A stretch of 64,000 nt of DNA, taken from assembly GCF_000719705.1 (NCBI RefSeq), contig NZ_JOHO01000004.1, forward strand, positions 248,001 to 312,000, read 5' to 3'. Source of the DNA: Streptomyces sp. NRRL S-350 (GTDB lineage: Bacteria; Actinomycetota; Actinomycetes; Streptomycetales; Streptomycetaceae). A program made the translations under genes and the position numbers. The notes under the pieces were generated by a model that ran no database searches, was not told where the DNA came from, and saw nothing but the letters and a program-made list of their open reading frames with translations. Positions within the stretch are counted from its first letter, which is position 1; the number at the start of each line of letters is the position of its first letter. Positions 43,813-53,041 of the stretch are shown in pieces.

Positions 43813-44129
43813 GAAGCCTCCCAGGGTCGAATCCGGCCTGGCACAGGTGGTGCATATGTCAGGGGCAAGCTGGAAACATAGCACCCCGCAAAAAGAAGAA
43901 ACGTTCCTCTTGCAATGGCTTTACGTGGGGACTTTCGGCGAGCGGTGCCGACGGTGAGTATAGGATTACCTCTGCTCCGCCTATGCCGGGGAGTTCTCCG
44001 GCCGGCGGAAAAAGATTCACCCCCCGGGCCGCTCTCCTGGGTAATTTTGTGGAGCATCTTCGATATCGAATATGGAAGGACGCCCGGATGCCGTAAAAAC
44101 CGGCCCGGCCGCTTCTCGTTGATGAACCC
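43813..44129. other. AT-richer spacer with perfect 12-bp palindrome
   Basis: 317 bases of clearly lower GC than the neighbourhood. It includes A-rich and T-rich runs and the perfect palindrome TTCGATATCGAA at 44059-44070. A 72-codon frame (43915-44133) has TTA codons and poor third-position GC and is probably not a gene. The spacer likely carries the promoters of the divergent flanking genes and looks foreign. Confidence 0.55.
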
Positions 44130-44387
44130 GTGACTTCACCATGCCTGCCCTACGCCTCGTCGCCCCCCGTGCGGGAACCGGTCGCCCCGCTCGGCGTGTG
44201 GCTCTTCGTCCCCGACCGCCGGAACGCCGTGGGTGACGTCTCCACCGGCTACCTGTCGCGCAACGGCGAGCGCGTCGTCCTGTCGTACACCTCGCGCCCG
44301 TTGGCCGACTTCGTACGGAAGATCAGCCAGTTGGAGAGGGACTTCGCCGCGCGGATCGGCTCCCTGCTCCTCCCGGACGAATCGTGA
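44130..44387 (+). CDS. Hypothetical small protein
   Basis: 85 residues from GTG 44130. No domain recognised. The stretch GVWLFVPDRRNAVGDVSTGY is followed by VVLSYTSRPLADFVRKISQLERDFAARIG, which would form a helix. No ribosome binding site precedes the start; an in-frame GTG at 44169 is an alternative. Third-position GC is high from about codon 12 on, supporting coding. It lies between the IstA-like gene and the DUF2637 gene. Confidence 0.5.
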   Translation: MTSPCLPYASSPPVREPVAPLGVWLFVPDRRNAVGDVSTGYLSRNGERVVLSYTSRPLADFVRKISQLERDFAARIGSLLLPDES

Positions 44388-44475
44388 CGCCGCCGGGCGC
44401 ACCGAAACCCCCGGCTCGGGCCGGGGCCGGGAACCGGATCGAGCCGCAGCCGGGCGACCGCGTGGGGAGCATGCC

Positions 44476-45249
44476 GTGTACGACCGTGTGACCGGACTTC
44501 TGGGCCCGGCCGGGGACCGTGGCTACGGCGAGCCGGACGGCGAGGTGTGGGCCGCGCCCCATGACCGTCTCCGCGAGACGACCCGTCCGGCGGGCGACTG
44601 GTACGACGGCGGCTTCGCCCACGGCCTCGGCCTCGCGTTCGGCGACGCGCAGGTGTTCGGCTCCATCGCCGCATCGGTCGGCGACTGGGAGGGCGAGACG
44701 GCGTTCGTGCCGCCTCCACGGGCACCGGTCGACTCGTCCGGCTCCCCCGGGGCCGGCCGACCGGTCGGCCCGTCGGCCTCCCGGCACCGCCGACGGTCTT
44801 CTCTCCCCCAGCCGGCCTGGCCCCACCTGATCAGCTCCGTGTTCGGCGCGCTGACGGCGGTGACGGTGACCGCGGCCTGCGTACTGGGCTGGGTGTTCTC
44901 CTACGGCCCCTTGCAGGAACTGGCGTTCTCGAGAGTGCCGCGCGGACTGTCGCAGTTGTGGCCGGTGGTCGTTTACGGACCGTGGCTCGCGGGGTGTCTG
45001 TCGGTCCTGCGCGCCGTCCAGCACGGTCGTCGGTCGTTCCACTCCTGGGTCGTGGTCGTGGTCTTCTCCGGCCTCGCGGCCGGACTGTGCGTCGCCGGCG
45101 TCCCCTGGACGCTGTCCGCCGTCGTCGTCGCCGGGCTGCCCCCGCTCACCGGCGTCGTCTCGCTCCACCAACTGGTGCGTCAACTCACCGCCGCCCGGGG
45201 CGCGTGCCGAGGTCTCGACCGTCGGGCCGGGCACCGGGCGCGCCGGTGA
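44476..45249 (+). CDS. DUF2637-like membrane protein
   Basis: 257 residues from GTG 44476 with GGGGAG seven bases before it. The first 110 residues are hydrophilic (Gly/Asp/Pro/Arg-rich). The C-terminal half has four hydrophobic segments, with PRGLSQLWPVVVYGPWLAGC as the conserved DUF2637 block; DUF2637 proteins include SpdA-type plasmid-spread proteins of Streptomyces. Together with the IstA-like gene this suggests mobile-element ancestry. The function here is unknown. Confidence 0.7.
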   Translation: MYDRVTGLLGPAGDRGYGEPDGEVWAAPHDRLRETTRPAGDWYDGGFAHGLGLAFGDAQVFGSIAASVGDWEGETAFVPPPRAPVDSSGSPGAGRPVGPSASRHRRRSSLPQPAWPHLISSVFGALTAVTVTAACVLGWVFSYGPLQELAFSRVPRGLSQLWPVVVYGPWLAGCLSVLRAVQHGRRSFHSWVVVVVFSGLAAGLCVAGVPWTLSAVVVAGLPPLTGVVSLHQLVRQLTAARGACRGLDRRAGHRARR

Positions 45250-45444
45250 ACCGGGGCAACCGGGCGCAGGGCGACGGCCGGAGCCGAGGTCCGACGTCCG
45301 CCGGAGTCCACCGGCGGTGCGGGGCCGGGCGTCGGGGGCGGCAAGGTGCGACGACGGGGTCTTCCGCGCCGGCCCCGTCCCCTGGCCGGGGCCGACGGGG
45401 GTGCCGCCCCGGGTGGACCCCCGTACCTCCCGGGGCGGCACCGG

Positions 45445-45834
45445 TCACCGGGCGGTGGCGTCCTCGGGGTACCACCGGAGTTCGACGGTGTTGCCGTCCG
45501 GGTCGCTGACGTAGACGGAGGTCGCGGAGCCGCGGGCGCCGTAGCGGGAGACCGGGCCTTCGAGGACGGTGAAGGTGCCGGAGTCGATGACCTCCTGCCA
45601 GTCGAGCGGGGCCACGGTGAGGCAGATGTGGTCGACGTTGGACTCCTGCCGGGGGCGGACGACCAGGTCGATGATGGTCTCGGCGGTGATGCGGACGGAC
45701 GGGAACGGGGCCTTGCCGGCGCGCCACTCGTCGACGCGGACCGGCTCCAGGCCGAGGAGGCCGGTGTAGAAGGCCAGGGACCGTTCGATGTCCGCGACGT
45801 TGAGGACCAGGTGGTCGAGGGCTACTACGCGCAT
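45445..45834 (-). CDS. VOC-family protein (glyoxalase/bleomycin-resistance type)
   Basis: 129 residues. MRVVALDHLVLNVADIERSL, AFYTGLLGLEPV, NVDHICLTVAPLDWQEV and SVYVSDPDGNTVELRWYPED are the paired-module motifs, with His8, His near residue 70 and Glu near 119 as likely metal ligands. It is divergent from a LysR gene with a shared control region containing a T-N11-A palindrome, so its expression is probably LysR-controlled. Confidence 0.92.
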   Translation of the reverse strand: MRVVALDHLVLNVADIERSLAFYTGLLGLEPVRVDEWRAGKAPFPSVRITAETIIDLVVRPRQESNVDHICLTVAPLDWQEVIDSGTFTVLEGPVSRYGARGSATSVYVSDPDGNTVELRWYPEDATAR

Positions 45835-45936
45835 GGCGGGTCCTTCGGGTGGGGGTGGGGGCGGTTCGGTGCGGCTGGTGGCGGGTTCCACGATCCTCCG
45901 GGCGGGGGCGGGCATCAACGGCGCATCACCGTAGGA

Positions 45937-45959
45937 TCGTTGAGCAGGACTCAACGATA
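45937..45959. promoter_or_regulatory. LysR-type operator (LTTR box) between VOC and LysR genes
   Basis: A perfect inverted repeat ATCGTTGAG (45937-45945), 5-base spacer, CTCAACGAT (45951-45959). It contains T-N11-A (T45942 to A45954), the LysR consensus. It is 15 bases before the LysR ATG and about 100 bases before the VOC start, so it can serve both. Confidence 0.9.
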
Positions 45960-45974
45960 AAGGGGTGGCGCGGC

Positions 45975-46895
45975 ATGCTGGAGCGGCTGGAGACCGAGGT
46001 CTTCCTCGCACTCGCCGAGGAGTTGCACTTCGGCCGGACCGCCGAGCGCCTGCACCTGACCACCGGGCGGGTCAGCCAGGTGGTGAAGAAGCTGGAACGA
46101 CGGATCGGCGGCCCGTTGTTCGAGCGCACCAGCCGTTCGGTCCGCATCACCGCCGTGGGGCGGCAGTTGGCCGACGACCTGGCCCCGGTGGTGGAGGCGA
46201 TGGCGGCGGCCCTGCAGCGGGCGGAGGACGCCAGCCGGGGGGTCACCGGGGAGCTGCGGGTGGCGTTCCTCGGCGAGTGGACGGCGCCGGTGCTGCTCAG
46301 GGCGGCTGCGCTGTTCGCCGAGCGGCACCCCGACTGCCGGGTGGACGTGCGGGAGGTCCAGCTCTCCAACTCCCGGGCGAGCCTGGAGGACGGATCGATC
46401 GACATCCTGATCGCCTCCTACCCGTTCGACGGGATGGCGCGCGGGCCGGTGCTGCTGACCGAGCAGCGGGTGCTCGCGGTGGCGGCCGGGCACCCGCTGG
46501 CCGGGGAGCGCTCGGTGTCGATCGAGGTGCTCGCCGACCACCCGGTGGTGCAGTACCCGGCCGCCACCTCCACGGGGTTCAAGCGCGACCGTACCCCCGA
46601 CCACACCCCGTCCGGCCGCCCGGTGCCCAAGGGGCCGTCCGGCGGCACGTTCTCCGAGATGCTCAGCCTGGTCGCCATGGGCCGCGGCGTCCTGCCGGTC
46701 GGCGAGTCCTCCCGCCACTACTACCCCCGCCCGGACGTCGCGTACGTGCCGATCCGCGACGCGCCCCCGATCGAGCGCGGCCCGATCTGGCGGGAGGGGA
46801 ACACGACGGCCCGGGTGCTGGCGTTCGTCCGGGCGGCGGCGGAGGTCGCCGGGGTCGGGGCACCCGGCGGGGCCGGGGTGGCCGCGGCAGGGTGA
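45975..46895 (+). CDS. LysR-family transcriptional regulator
   Basis: 306 residues from ATG 45975. The N-terminal winged HTH is MLERLETEVFLALAEELHFG, RTAERLHLTTGRVSQVVKKL with ERRIGGPLFERTSRSVRIT. The effector-binding part (about 90-295) has LRVAFLGEWTAPVLLRAAAL. The HTH differs slightly from the common QPALS form (TTGRVSQ). It autoregulates and controls the divergent VOC gene by the shared operator; the inducer is unknown. Confidence 0.93.
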   Translation: MLERLETEVFLALAEELHFGRTAERLHLTTGRVSQVVKKLERRIGGPLFERTSRSVRITAVGRQLADDLAPVVEAMAAALQRAEDASRGVTGELRVAFLGEWTAPVLLRAAALFAERHPDCRVDVREVQLSNSRASLEDGSIDILIASYPFDGMARGPVLLTEQRVLAVAAGHPLAGERSVSIEVLADHPVVQYPAATSTGFKRDRTPDHTPSGRPVPKGPSGGTFSEMLSLVAMGRGVLPVGESSRHYYPRPDVAYVPIRDAPPIERGPIWREGNTTARVLAFVRAAAEVAGVGAPGGAGVAAAG

Positions 46896-46915
46896 CAGGG
46901 GGTCGCCACGGCGGC

Positions 46916-47470
46916 TCAACCTGCCCTGCGCCGGCGGTAGTAGTGCACGGTGAGCACGGCGAGCAGCGGGCCCCAAGCGGCCAGCGGTAGGTAGCTGACC
47001 CAGAACACCAGGGTCTGCCAGCCGTGGGTGATGATCCCGCCCCGGTCGCCGCGGATGGTCAGGCCGAGGGAGAACATCACCATCGCGTAGGGGAAGACCA
47101 TCAGGACCGCCGAGCCGAGCCCGGCCGGGACGACGGCGGCGAGCACCGGGACGGGGCGGCCGCCGAGGACGGGGATCCGGCGCGGCCACACCTCGCCCCA
47201 GCGCGCGACCAGGCCGAAGCAGAGGAAGGCCAGGGCCTCGCTGACCGCGCTGAGGGTGAGGATGTACTCCCAGCCGCCGTCGAAGGAGGCCGGGGTGGCG
47301 GGGGTGGGGCGGTGGTCGAGCAGTGGCAGGCCGAAGACGAAGCCGCCGATCCGCCAGAGGCAGGAGGGCAGGACGGCCAGGGTGATCGCGTAGGCCGTCC
47401 GGACGGCCCAGCGCGGTACGCCCGGTGCGGGTGCGCCGTGCAGTCGTTCCGCCATCGTCCGTGCGCCCAT
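46916..47470 (-). CDS. Hypothetical multi-pass membrane protein
   Basis: 184 residues from ATG 47470 with GGGAGG before it. Four hydrophobic segments (AYAITLAVLPSCLWRIGG, LSAVSEALAFLCFGLVARWG, LAAVVPAGLGSAVLMVFPYA, FWVSYLPLAAWGPLLAVLTV). Ends in basic YYRRRRAG. No recognised family; I make no functional call. Confidence 0.75.
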   Translation of the reverse strand: MGARTMAERLHGAPAPGVPRWAVRTAYAITLAVLPSCLWRIGGFVFGLPLLDHRPTPATPASFDGGWEYILTLSAVSEALAFLCFGLVARWGEVWPRRIPVLGGRPVPVLAAVVPAGLGSAVLMVFPYAMVMFSLGLTIRGDRGGIITHGWQTLVFWVSYLPLAAWGPLLAVLTVHYYRRRRAG

Positions 47471-47638
47471 GGGTCCGCCTCCCGGCCTGGGCGGACGCCC
47501 TTCGTCCGCCGTTGCTTCGACGGTCCCGGAACGCCGGCCCGGGGGCGTCCTCACCCGGGGTGAACCGGCTCCCCCGGGCGGGGGAGGCAGGGGGGCGGCG
47601 GCGTGCCGGGGCGCCGGGGAGCGCGGGCGGGGGCCGGC

Positions 47639-48580
47639 TCAGCCGACGTCGTCCGGGCCGGTGAAGGCGGGCGGGGTGTAGCCGGGGCCGGTGAAGTCGG
47701 GGGTGGTGAAGGCGGTGGGGCGGGAGGTGCGGCCCTCGGCGCCGGTCAGGCCGTCGGGGCCGGGGCCGGGGCTGGTGAAGGAGGGGGAGGTGTAGCCGGG
47801 GCTGCTGAAGTCGGGGCTCCCGCCGGAGTGGGGCGCCTCGCCGGAGGCCGGGTCCTCGGCGGAATGCGGGTCCTCGGTGGAGTCGGTGCTGGGGCCGGAG
47901 TCGGTGCCGGGGCCGGAGCCGGTGCCTGCGCCTGCGCCGTCCACGGGCGGGAGCGCGGAGTGCAGGTAGGGGAGGAGGCCGCGTTCGCGCAGGGCGGTGC
48001 GCCATTCGGTGCGGGCGGCGGCGAGTTCGGCGGCGAGTTCCGGGTCGGTGCCGGCCGGGGCGGCGGTGCCGTCGCGTATGGCGGTGAGGAGGAGTCCGAC
48101 GATGCCGATGGCCATGGCGGCGACTCCGGCGGCGAGCGCCACCCAGCCGGCGGTGACGAGGGAGCGGGCGAGGGCGAGGTCCGGGGCGGTGGCGCGCAGC
48201 AGGTAGCCGACGAGGAGCAGGAACAGGGCGGCGGCCCAGGCCAGGATCGGGGTGAGGACGGTGAGGACGGGGAGGAGGCCGGCGCCGCCGTTGGCGGAGC
48301 GCAGCTGGGTGAGCAGGCCGGGTGCGCTGGGTTCGGTGCCGGGCGGTGGTGGGGGTGTGGTGCGCAGGTTCTCGCGGAGCCGGGTGTAGTGCGCGTACTC
48401 GGCGGCGGCCGGGGCGTTGACGCCGTCGGCGTCGCGCAGGGCGCGGATGCGGAGCTGGTCGGTGGTGAGCGCGCCGCGGGCGCGCAGGGCGGTGAGGACG
48501 GTGCGGTCGCGCAGGGCTTCGGCGAGGAGGCGCTCGTACTCCGGGCGGTCCTCGGCGAGCAGTGGCGGGGGGTTGGTCAT
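47639..48580 (-). CDS. Hypothetical membrane protein with Pro/Ser/Thr-rich C-terminal repeats
   Basis: 313 residues. The N-terminus (DRPEYERLLAEALRDRTVL) is helical; two hydrophobic segments (about 105-130 and 145-170) follow. The C-terminal 90 residues are acidic and Ser/Thr/Gly/Pro-rich with diverged repeats such as SPGYTSPSFTSPG and TGPGYTPPAFTGPD, likely disordered and possible Ser/Thr phosphorylation sites (inference). No domain recognised. Confidence 0.7.
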   Translation of the reverse strand: MTNPPPLLAEDRPEYERLLAEALRDRTVLTALRARGALTTDQLRIRALRDADGVNAPAAAEYAHYTRLRENLRTTPPPPPGTEPSAPGLLTQLRSANGGAGLLPVLTVLTPILAWAAALFLLLVGYLLRATAPDLALARSLVTAGWVALAAGVAAMAIGIVGLLLTAIRDGTAAPAGTDPELAAELAAARTEWRTALRERGLLPYLHSALPPVDGAGAGTGSGPGTDSGPSTDSTEDPHSAEDPASGEAPHSGGSPDFSSPGYTSPSFTSPGPGPDGLTGAEGRTSRPTAFTTPDFTGPGYTPPAFTGPDDVG

Positions 48581-48807
48581 GGGGACCCCGTTCGTGCGGA
48601 CCCCGGTTCGCTCCGCCCCGGGGGCGCGGGGCCCTCAGGACGCCGAAACGGGCGCGGAGGCGGGCCGCCGGACGGGCGGCCGGGTGTGGTGTGCCTCATG
48701 GTAGGGGTGGGTGTGCCCGGGCTGACAGTCGGTTTCCGGAATTTCGCGCCCCGGGCCGCGCGCGTGCGACGGCCCGAGCGCCGGGAACAACTGTTCGTCC
48801 GCGGTTG

Positions 48808-50229
48808 TCAGTTGATGGGCAGCCGGGCGACCAGCAGCCGGCCCTCCATGGTCACGCCGCCGTCCATCGCCACCGCGAGGTCGTCCGCGTACACGTACGG
48901 TCCGGGGATGTGCGGCGGCTGGCCGTCGTCCGCGTGGACCGCGCCGGTGAGGTACGGGATCGGGCTGTGCCCGTGCACGATCCGGCGGCCGCCGTAGGTG
49001 TCCAGCAGCTCGTGGACGGCCGTCGGCCCGGCGTCGCCGCGGAAGGCGAAGCGCTTGGTGAAGCGGCGGAAGCAGTCCCACCACTCGTCCACGCTGCCGT
49101 CGGCGAGCAGGCTGTGCACGGCGTCGTTGACGTCGGGGATGGATTCGCCGTACTCCAGGTACGCGGTGGTGTCGGAGTGCAGCAGCAGGTGGTCGTCCTC
49201 GAGCGCGACGGCGGGGAGCCGGGAGAGCCAGCTGATGTGGTGCGCCTCCAGGCGTTCCAGGTCGCTCTGCTGACCGCCGTTGAGCCGCCAGGCGGCCAGG
49301 AAGGAGGCGGTGCCGGCGGTGGACTGGACGGGCTCGTCGCCGTACTTGGCGGCGCCGAGGAAGAGCAGTTCGTGATTGCCCATCAGGGCGCGGCAGTAGC
49401 CCCCGGCGGCGGCGGCCTCGGCGGCGAGCTGCATGACCAGGTCGATGACGCCGATGCCGTCGGGGCCGCGGTCGGTGAAGTCGCCGAGGAACCAGATCCG
49501 GGCGCGGCCGGCCGACCAGTGGCCGTCGGCGTCGATCAGGCCCTGGTGGTGCAGTGCGGCGCGGAGCTCTTCGAGGTAGCCGTGCACGTCGCCGACGACG
49601 TACACCGGGCCGGGCGGCTCGCCGGGGCCGGGGGCCGGGTACGGGTAGGTCGGGGCGGCGGGGTCGGGCAGCGGCGGGCCGAGTTCGATGGTCGGCGGGT
49701 CGTCGCGGCCGTCGCGGCCGTCGAGCCGCAGGGCCGGGGAGGGCTGGTCGGGGAGGGTCGGCTCGTAGCCGGGGCGGTCGTCGTAGCCGCCGTCGTCGTA
49801 GGGGGGCTGGTCCTGGCCGTCGTAGGCCGCCGCGTGGTCCGGTCCGTCGTACGTGCCGTGGTCCGGCCCGTCGTACGGCCCGTGGTCCTGCGCGTCGTAG
49901 CCGGGGTGCTCCTGGCGGCCCTCGTAGCCGGGGTGGTCCTGGTGGGAGAAGGCCGGTGCCTGGTCCTGGGGGTGGCCCGGGGTGTGGCCGTGGGCGTGTA
50001 CGGTGCGGCCCTGGCCGTCGGTGGTCCAGTGCTGTTCGAGGTAGCGGGCGCCGCCGTAGCCGCTGTACGTCTCGGCGTCGTACGTCTCGCCGTCGTACGG
50101 GGTGCCGGGGTAGCCGGTGGCGGGCTCGGGTTCGTAATAGGTGCCGTACGGCAGCACGTCGAGGGCCGGCTGGTGGCGGGGGCCCGAGTGGGGGTGCTCG
50201 GGCCCGGGGAAGCGGTCCTCGGGTGTCAT
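48808..50229 (-). CDS. Calcineurin-type metallophosphoesterase with His/Tyr/Gly/Asp-rich N-terminus
   Basis: 473 residues from ATG 50229. The first ~180 residues are low complexity with repeats such as YDGPDHGTYDGPDH and HPGYEGRQEHPGYD. The C-terminal phosphoesterase has GDVHG (about 213), GDFTDRGPDG, GNHELLF (about 281) and HGHSPIPYL, giving the dinuclear metal site. A Tyr/His/Asp-rich arm before this fold is unusual; it may be disordered or bind metal. It is a probable Ser/Thr-type phosphatase or nucleotidase. Confidence 0.88.
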   Translation of the reverse strand: MTPEDRFPGPEHPHSGPRHQPALDVLPYGTYYEPEPATGYPGTPYDGETYDAETYSGYGGARYLEQHWTTDGQGRTVHAHGHTPGHPQDQAPAFSHQDHPGYEGRQEHPGYDAQDHGPYDGPDHGTYDGPDHAAAYDGQDQPPYDDGGYDDRPGYEPTLPDQPSPALRLDGRDGRDDPPTIELGPPLPDPAAPTYPYPAPGPGEPPGPVYVVGDVHGYLEELRAALHHQGLIDADGHWSAGRARIWFLGDFTDRGPDGIGVIDLVMQLAAEAAAAGGYCRALMGNHELLFLGAAKYGDEPVQSTAGTASFLAAWRLNGGQQSDLERLEAHHISWLSRLPAVALEDDHLLLHSDTTAYLEYGESIPDVNDAVHSLLADGSVDEWWDCFRRFTKRFAFRGDAGPTAVHELLDTYGGRRIVHGHSPIPYLTGAVHADDGQPPHIPGPYVYADDLAVAMDGGVTMEGRLLVARLPIN

Positions 50230-50458
50230 TCGCCCATCATAGGAAGACCACTCTCCCGCCGTCGTCACCTGGTGGGCATCCAATCCTCCGGAGCGTCAGC
50301 CGGGCGGCCCCACAGGGTCCGTTTTGTCCTGGCTGGGTATGGTCTCGTCAGCTCTGGCCGGGCTTCCTTCGTGGTCGCCCGGCCTCGGTCGGCGTCCTCT
50401 CGGCGCCCTTCCCGCGCCCCGCCGGCACCGGTGCGGCGTCGGTGGGGCGGCGGCCGGT

Positions 50459-51616
50459 CTAGACCTCGCCGGGGGGCCGGGGAGGGCTGACGGTGGTGCG
50501 CGGGCTCCGGCGTTGGGAGGACGCGCGGACGATCAGTTCGGTCGGCATCAGGGTGCCCGGCGGCGGGCCGTTGCCGGCGGTGCGGAACCGGGGCGGGAAG
50601 AGCCGTGCGATGTCGACGCCGGTGCCGGAGTCCACGCCCTCGATGGCGTCGATGAGCAGGTTGACGACGGTGGTGCCGATCTTGCGCGGTTTGAGGGAGA
50701 GCGTGGTGATCGGCGGTTCGGTGGTGGCGTAGACGTCGCTCTCGCTGCAGCAGACCAGCAGCAGGTCGTCCGGTACCCGCATGCCGTAGCGGCGGGCGGC
50801 GGCGAGCAGGTCGGTGCCGTTGGGGTCGAACAGTCCGTAGACGGCGTCCGGCCGGTCGGGGCGGGCGAGCAGCCGGTCGGCGGCGACGGCGCCGGCGGCC
50901 GGGTCGTGCGCCGGGTAGGCCTCGTACACCGGCTCCTGGCCGACCTTGGCGCACCAGCCGAGGTAGGCCTCGGTGGAGAGCCGGGTGTAGGTGTCGGTGC
51001 TGGTGCCGGTGAGCAGGCCGATCCGGCGGGCGCCGGCTTCGGAGAGGTGGTCGAGGATGCCGAGGACGGCGGCCTCGTGGTCGTTGTCGACCCAGGCGGT
51101 GACCGGGCAGTTGCCGGGCTTGCCGTCGCTGACGACCGGGACGCCGGACCGGTACAGCTCGCTGACCAGCGGGTCCTGGTCGGGTGGGTCGATCACCACG
51201 GTGCCGTCCAGGGCGATGTTGCCCCAGACGTCGTGGCGTGAGGAGGCGGGCAGCACCACCAGCGCGTAGCCGCGGCCGAGGGCGGCGCTGGTGGCGGCCC
51301 GGGCCATCTCGGCGAAGTAGGCGAACTCGGTGAAGGTGAACGGCTCTTCGCCGTAGGTCGTGACGGTGAGCCCGATCAGGCCGGACCGTCCGGTGCGCAG
51401 GGTGCGGGCTGCCGCCGAGGGGCGGTAGCCGAGGCGCTCGGCGACTTCGCGCACCCGGCTGCGGGTCTCGTCGGGCAGGCGGCCCTTACCGTTCAGCGCG
51501 TCGGAGACGGTGGTGATCGACACTCCGGCGGCTGCCGCCACATCCCGGATGCCGGCCCGCTCCAGACGCCGTGAGGCGGTGGGTCGCCGACCGCTCTGGT
51601 TGGCTGCTGCTGTCAT
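50459..51616 (-). CDS. LacI-family transcriptional repressor
   Basis: 385 residues from ATG 51616. The HTH is RAGIRDVAAAAGVSITTVSD with ALNGKGRLPDETRSRV (about 21-65). The periplasmic-binding-like domain has GLTVTTYGEEPFTFTE, VWGNIALDGTVVIDPP, GVPVVSDGKPG and GLFDPNGTDLLAAARRYGM. It ends with TTLSLKPRKIGTTVVNLLID. Ligands of this type are usually sugars or nucleosides. It is divergent from hisC with 345 bases between; a possible operator AGTTG-TG-CAACT lies at 51930-51941. Confidence 0.92.
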   Translation of the reverse strand: MTAAANQSGRRPTASRRLERAGIRDVAAAAGVSITTVSDALNGKGRLPDETRSRVREVAERLGYRPSAAARTLRTGRSGLIGLTVTTYGEEPFTFTEFAYFAEMARAATSAALGRGYALVVLPASSRHDVWGNIALDGTVVIDPPDQDPLVSELYRSGVPVVSDGKPGNCPVTAWVDNDHEAAVLGILDHLSEAGARRIGLLTGTSTDTYTRLSTEAYLGWCAKVGQEPVYEAYPAHDPAAGAVAADRLLARPDRPDAVYGLFDPNGTDLLAAARRYGMRVPDDLLLVCCSESDVYATTEPPITTLSLKPRKIGTTVVNLLIDAIEGVDSGTGVDIARLFPPRFRTAGNGPPPGTLMPTELIVRASSQRRSPRTTVSPPRPPGEV

Positions 51617-51961
51617 GGCGGACCGATCGTATGGCTCGTGACAAGGGTCTGTGACCGGCGCATCGGGAGCCCTCGAAGATACGTTTCTCCATGAGTGAGC
51701 CGGGGTGCGCCCCTTCGATACCCGCCCGGAACCTGGCTTCTTACCTCTGACATGTGCCAAAGGAACCAGGCAGAATGGCTGATCCGCGCCTGTAACCCGA
51801 CCGGGCATCTCACTCCTACGGGTGAGAGCGGTCGGTATCGTGCAAGGCACCCGACCGGGGTGGTCCGGGCGCGCCAGGAGATCCCGGGCACGGGGGCGGA
51901 CCCGTCCGTGGCGGGCCGGCGCACCGGACAGTTGTGCAACTTCTGGAAACGGAGTACGACC
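51617..51961 (+). promoter_or_regulatory. Divergent lacI/hisC region with structured leader
   Basis: 345 bases without a gene. A composite hairpin at 51797-51835 has an outer stem CCGACCG with CGGTCGG and an inner stem CTCAC with GTGAG. A 12-bp odd-centred palindrome AGTTGTGCAACT spans 51930-51941, 20 bases before the hisC GTG. No riboswitch family was recognised. Confidence 0.55.
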
Positions 51962-53041
51962 GTGAGCAGTGGTACGTCAGCGCAGGGCCCGCGCCTGCGG
52001 CCGACCCTGGACGGCATCCCCACCTACAAGCCCGGCAAGCCGGCCGGCGCCGACGCGTACAAGCTGTCCTCGAACGAGAACCCGTACGCCCCGCTGCCCG
52101 GCGTCCTGGAGGCGGCGGTCGAGGCGGCCGGCTCGCTCAACCGCTACCCCGACATGGGGGTCGGCGAGCTGACCGCGGTGCTGGCCGACCGCTTCGGCGT
52201 GCCCGCCGAGCACATCGCCACCGGCACCGGCTCGGTCGGCGTCGCCCAGTCGCTGATCCTCGCCACGGCCGGCCCCGGCGACGAGGTGATCTTCGCCTGG
52301 CGCTCCTTCGAGGCGTACCCGATCATCACCCGGATCGCCGGCGCGACGCCCGTCCCGGTGCCGATCACCGCGACCGGCGACCACGACCTGGACGCGATGC
52401 TCGCCGCGATCACCCCCAACACCCGGCTGATCTTCGTCTGCAACCCCAACAACCCCACCGGCAACGCGATCCGCCGCGCCGAACTGGAGCGCTTCCTGGA
52501 CGCCGTCCCCGGCGACGTCCTGGTGGTCGTGGACGAGGCCTACATCGAGTTCATCCGCGACCCCGAGGTGCCCAACGGCATCGAGCTCTACCGCGACCGC
52601 CCCAACGTGTGCGTGCTGCGCACCTTCTCCAAGGCGTACGGTCTGGCGGGCATGCGGGTCGGCTTCGCGATCGCGCACGAGCCGGTCGCGGCCGCGCTGC
52701 GCAAGACCTCCGTCCCGTTCGGCGTGAACCAGCTCGCCCAGGACGCGGCCGTCGCCTCGCTGCGCGCCGAGGAGGCGCTGCTGGTGCGGGTGGACGCGCT
52801 GGTCGAGGAGCGCACCCGGGTGGTGGCCGGGCTGCGCGCCCAGGGCTGGGAGATCCCGGACTCCCAGGCCAACTTCGTCTGGCTGGGGCTGGGCGAGCGC
52901 TCGGCGGAGTTCGCGGCGGCCTGCGCCGAGGCCGGGGTGATCGTGCGGCCGTTCCCGGAGGGCGTACGGGTGTCGATCGGGGAGGCCGAGGGCAACTCGA
53001 TCTTCCTCGCGGTGGCGGAGGCCTTCCGCAAGTCGCTCTGA
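51962..53041 (+). CDS. hisC: Histidinol-phosphate/aromatic aminotransferase HisC
   Basis: 359 residues from GTG 51962 (GGAG seven bases before). The PLP-binding Lys is near residue 223 in [19 protein letters not shown]. Other blocks are [40 protein letters not shown] and [10 protein letters not shown]. It transaminates histidinol phosphate or phenylpyruvate. It is not in a his operon, so an aromatic or accessory role is possible. It is divergent from lacI. Confidence 0.93.
   Translation: MSSGTSAQGPRLRPTLDGIPTYKPGKPAGADAYKLSSNENPYAPLPGVLEAAVEAAGSLNRYPDMGVGELTAVLADRFGVPAEHIATGTGSVGVAQSLILATAGPGDEVIFAWRSFEAYPIITRIAGATPVPVPITATGDHDLDAMLAAITPNTRLIFVCNPNNPTGNAIRRAELERFLDAVPGDVLVVVDEAYIEFIRDPEVPNGIELYRDRPNVCVLRTFSKAYGLAGMRVGFAIAHEPVAAALRKTSVPFGVNQLAQDAAVASLRAEEALLVRVDALVEERTRVVAGLRAQGWEIPDSQANFVWLGLGERSAEFAAACAEAGVIVRPFPEGVRVSIGEAEGNSIFLAVAEAFRKSL

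Noticed and set aside
43915..44133. A 72-codon frame whose stop overlaps the next GTG as GTGA
   Set aside because: It has two TTA codons, low third-position GC and no domain; the overlap is probably chance. It lies in the AT-richer spacer.
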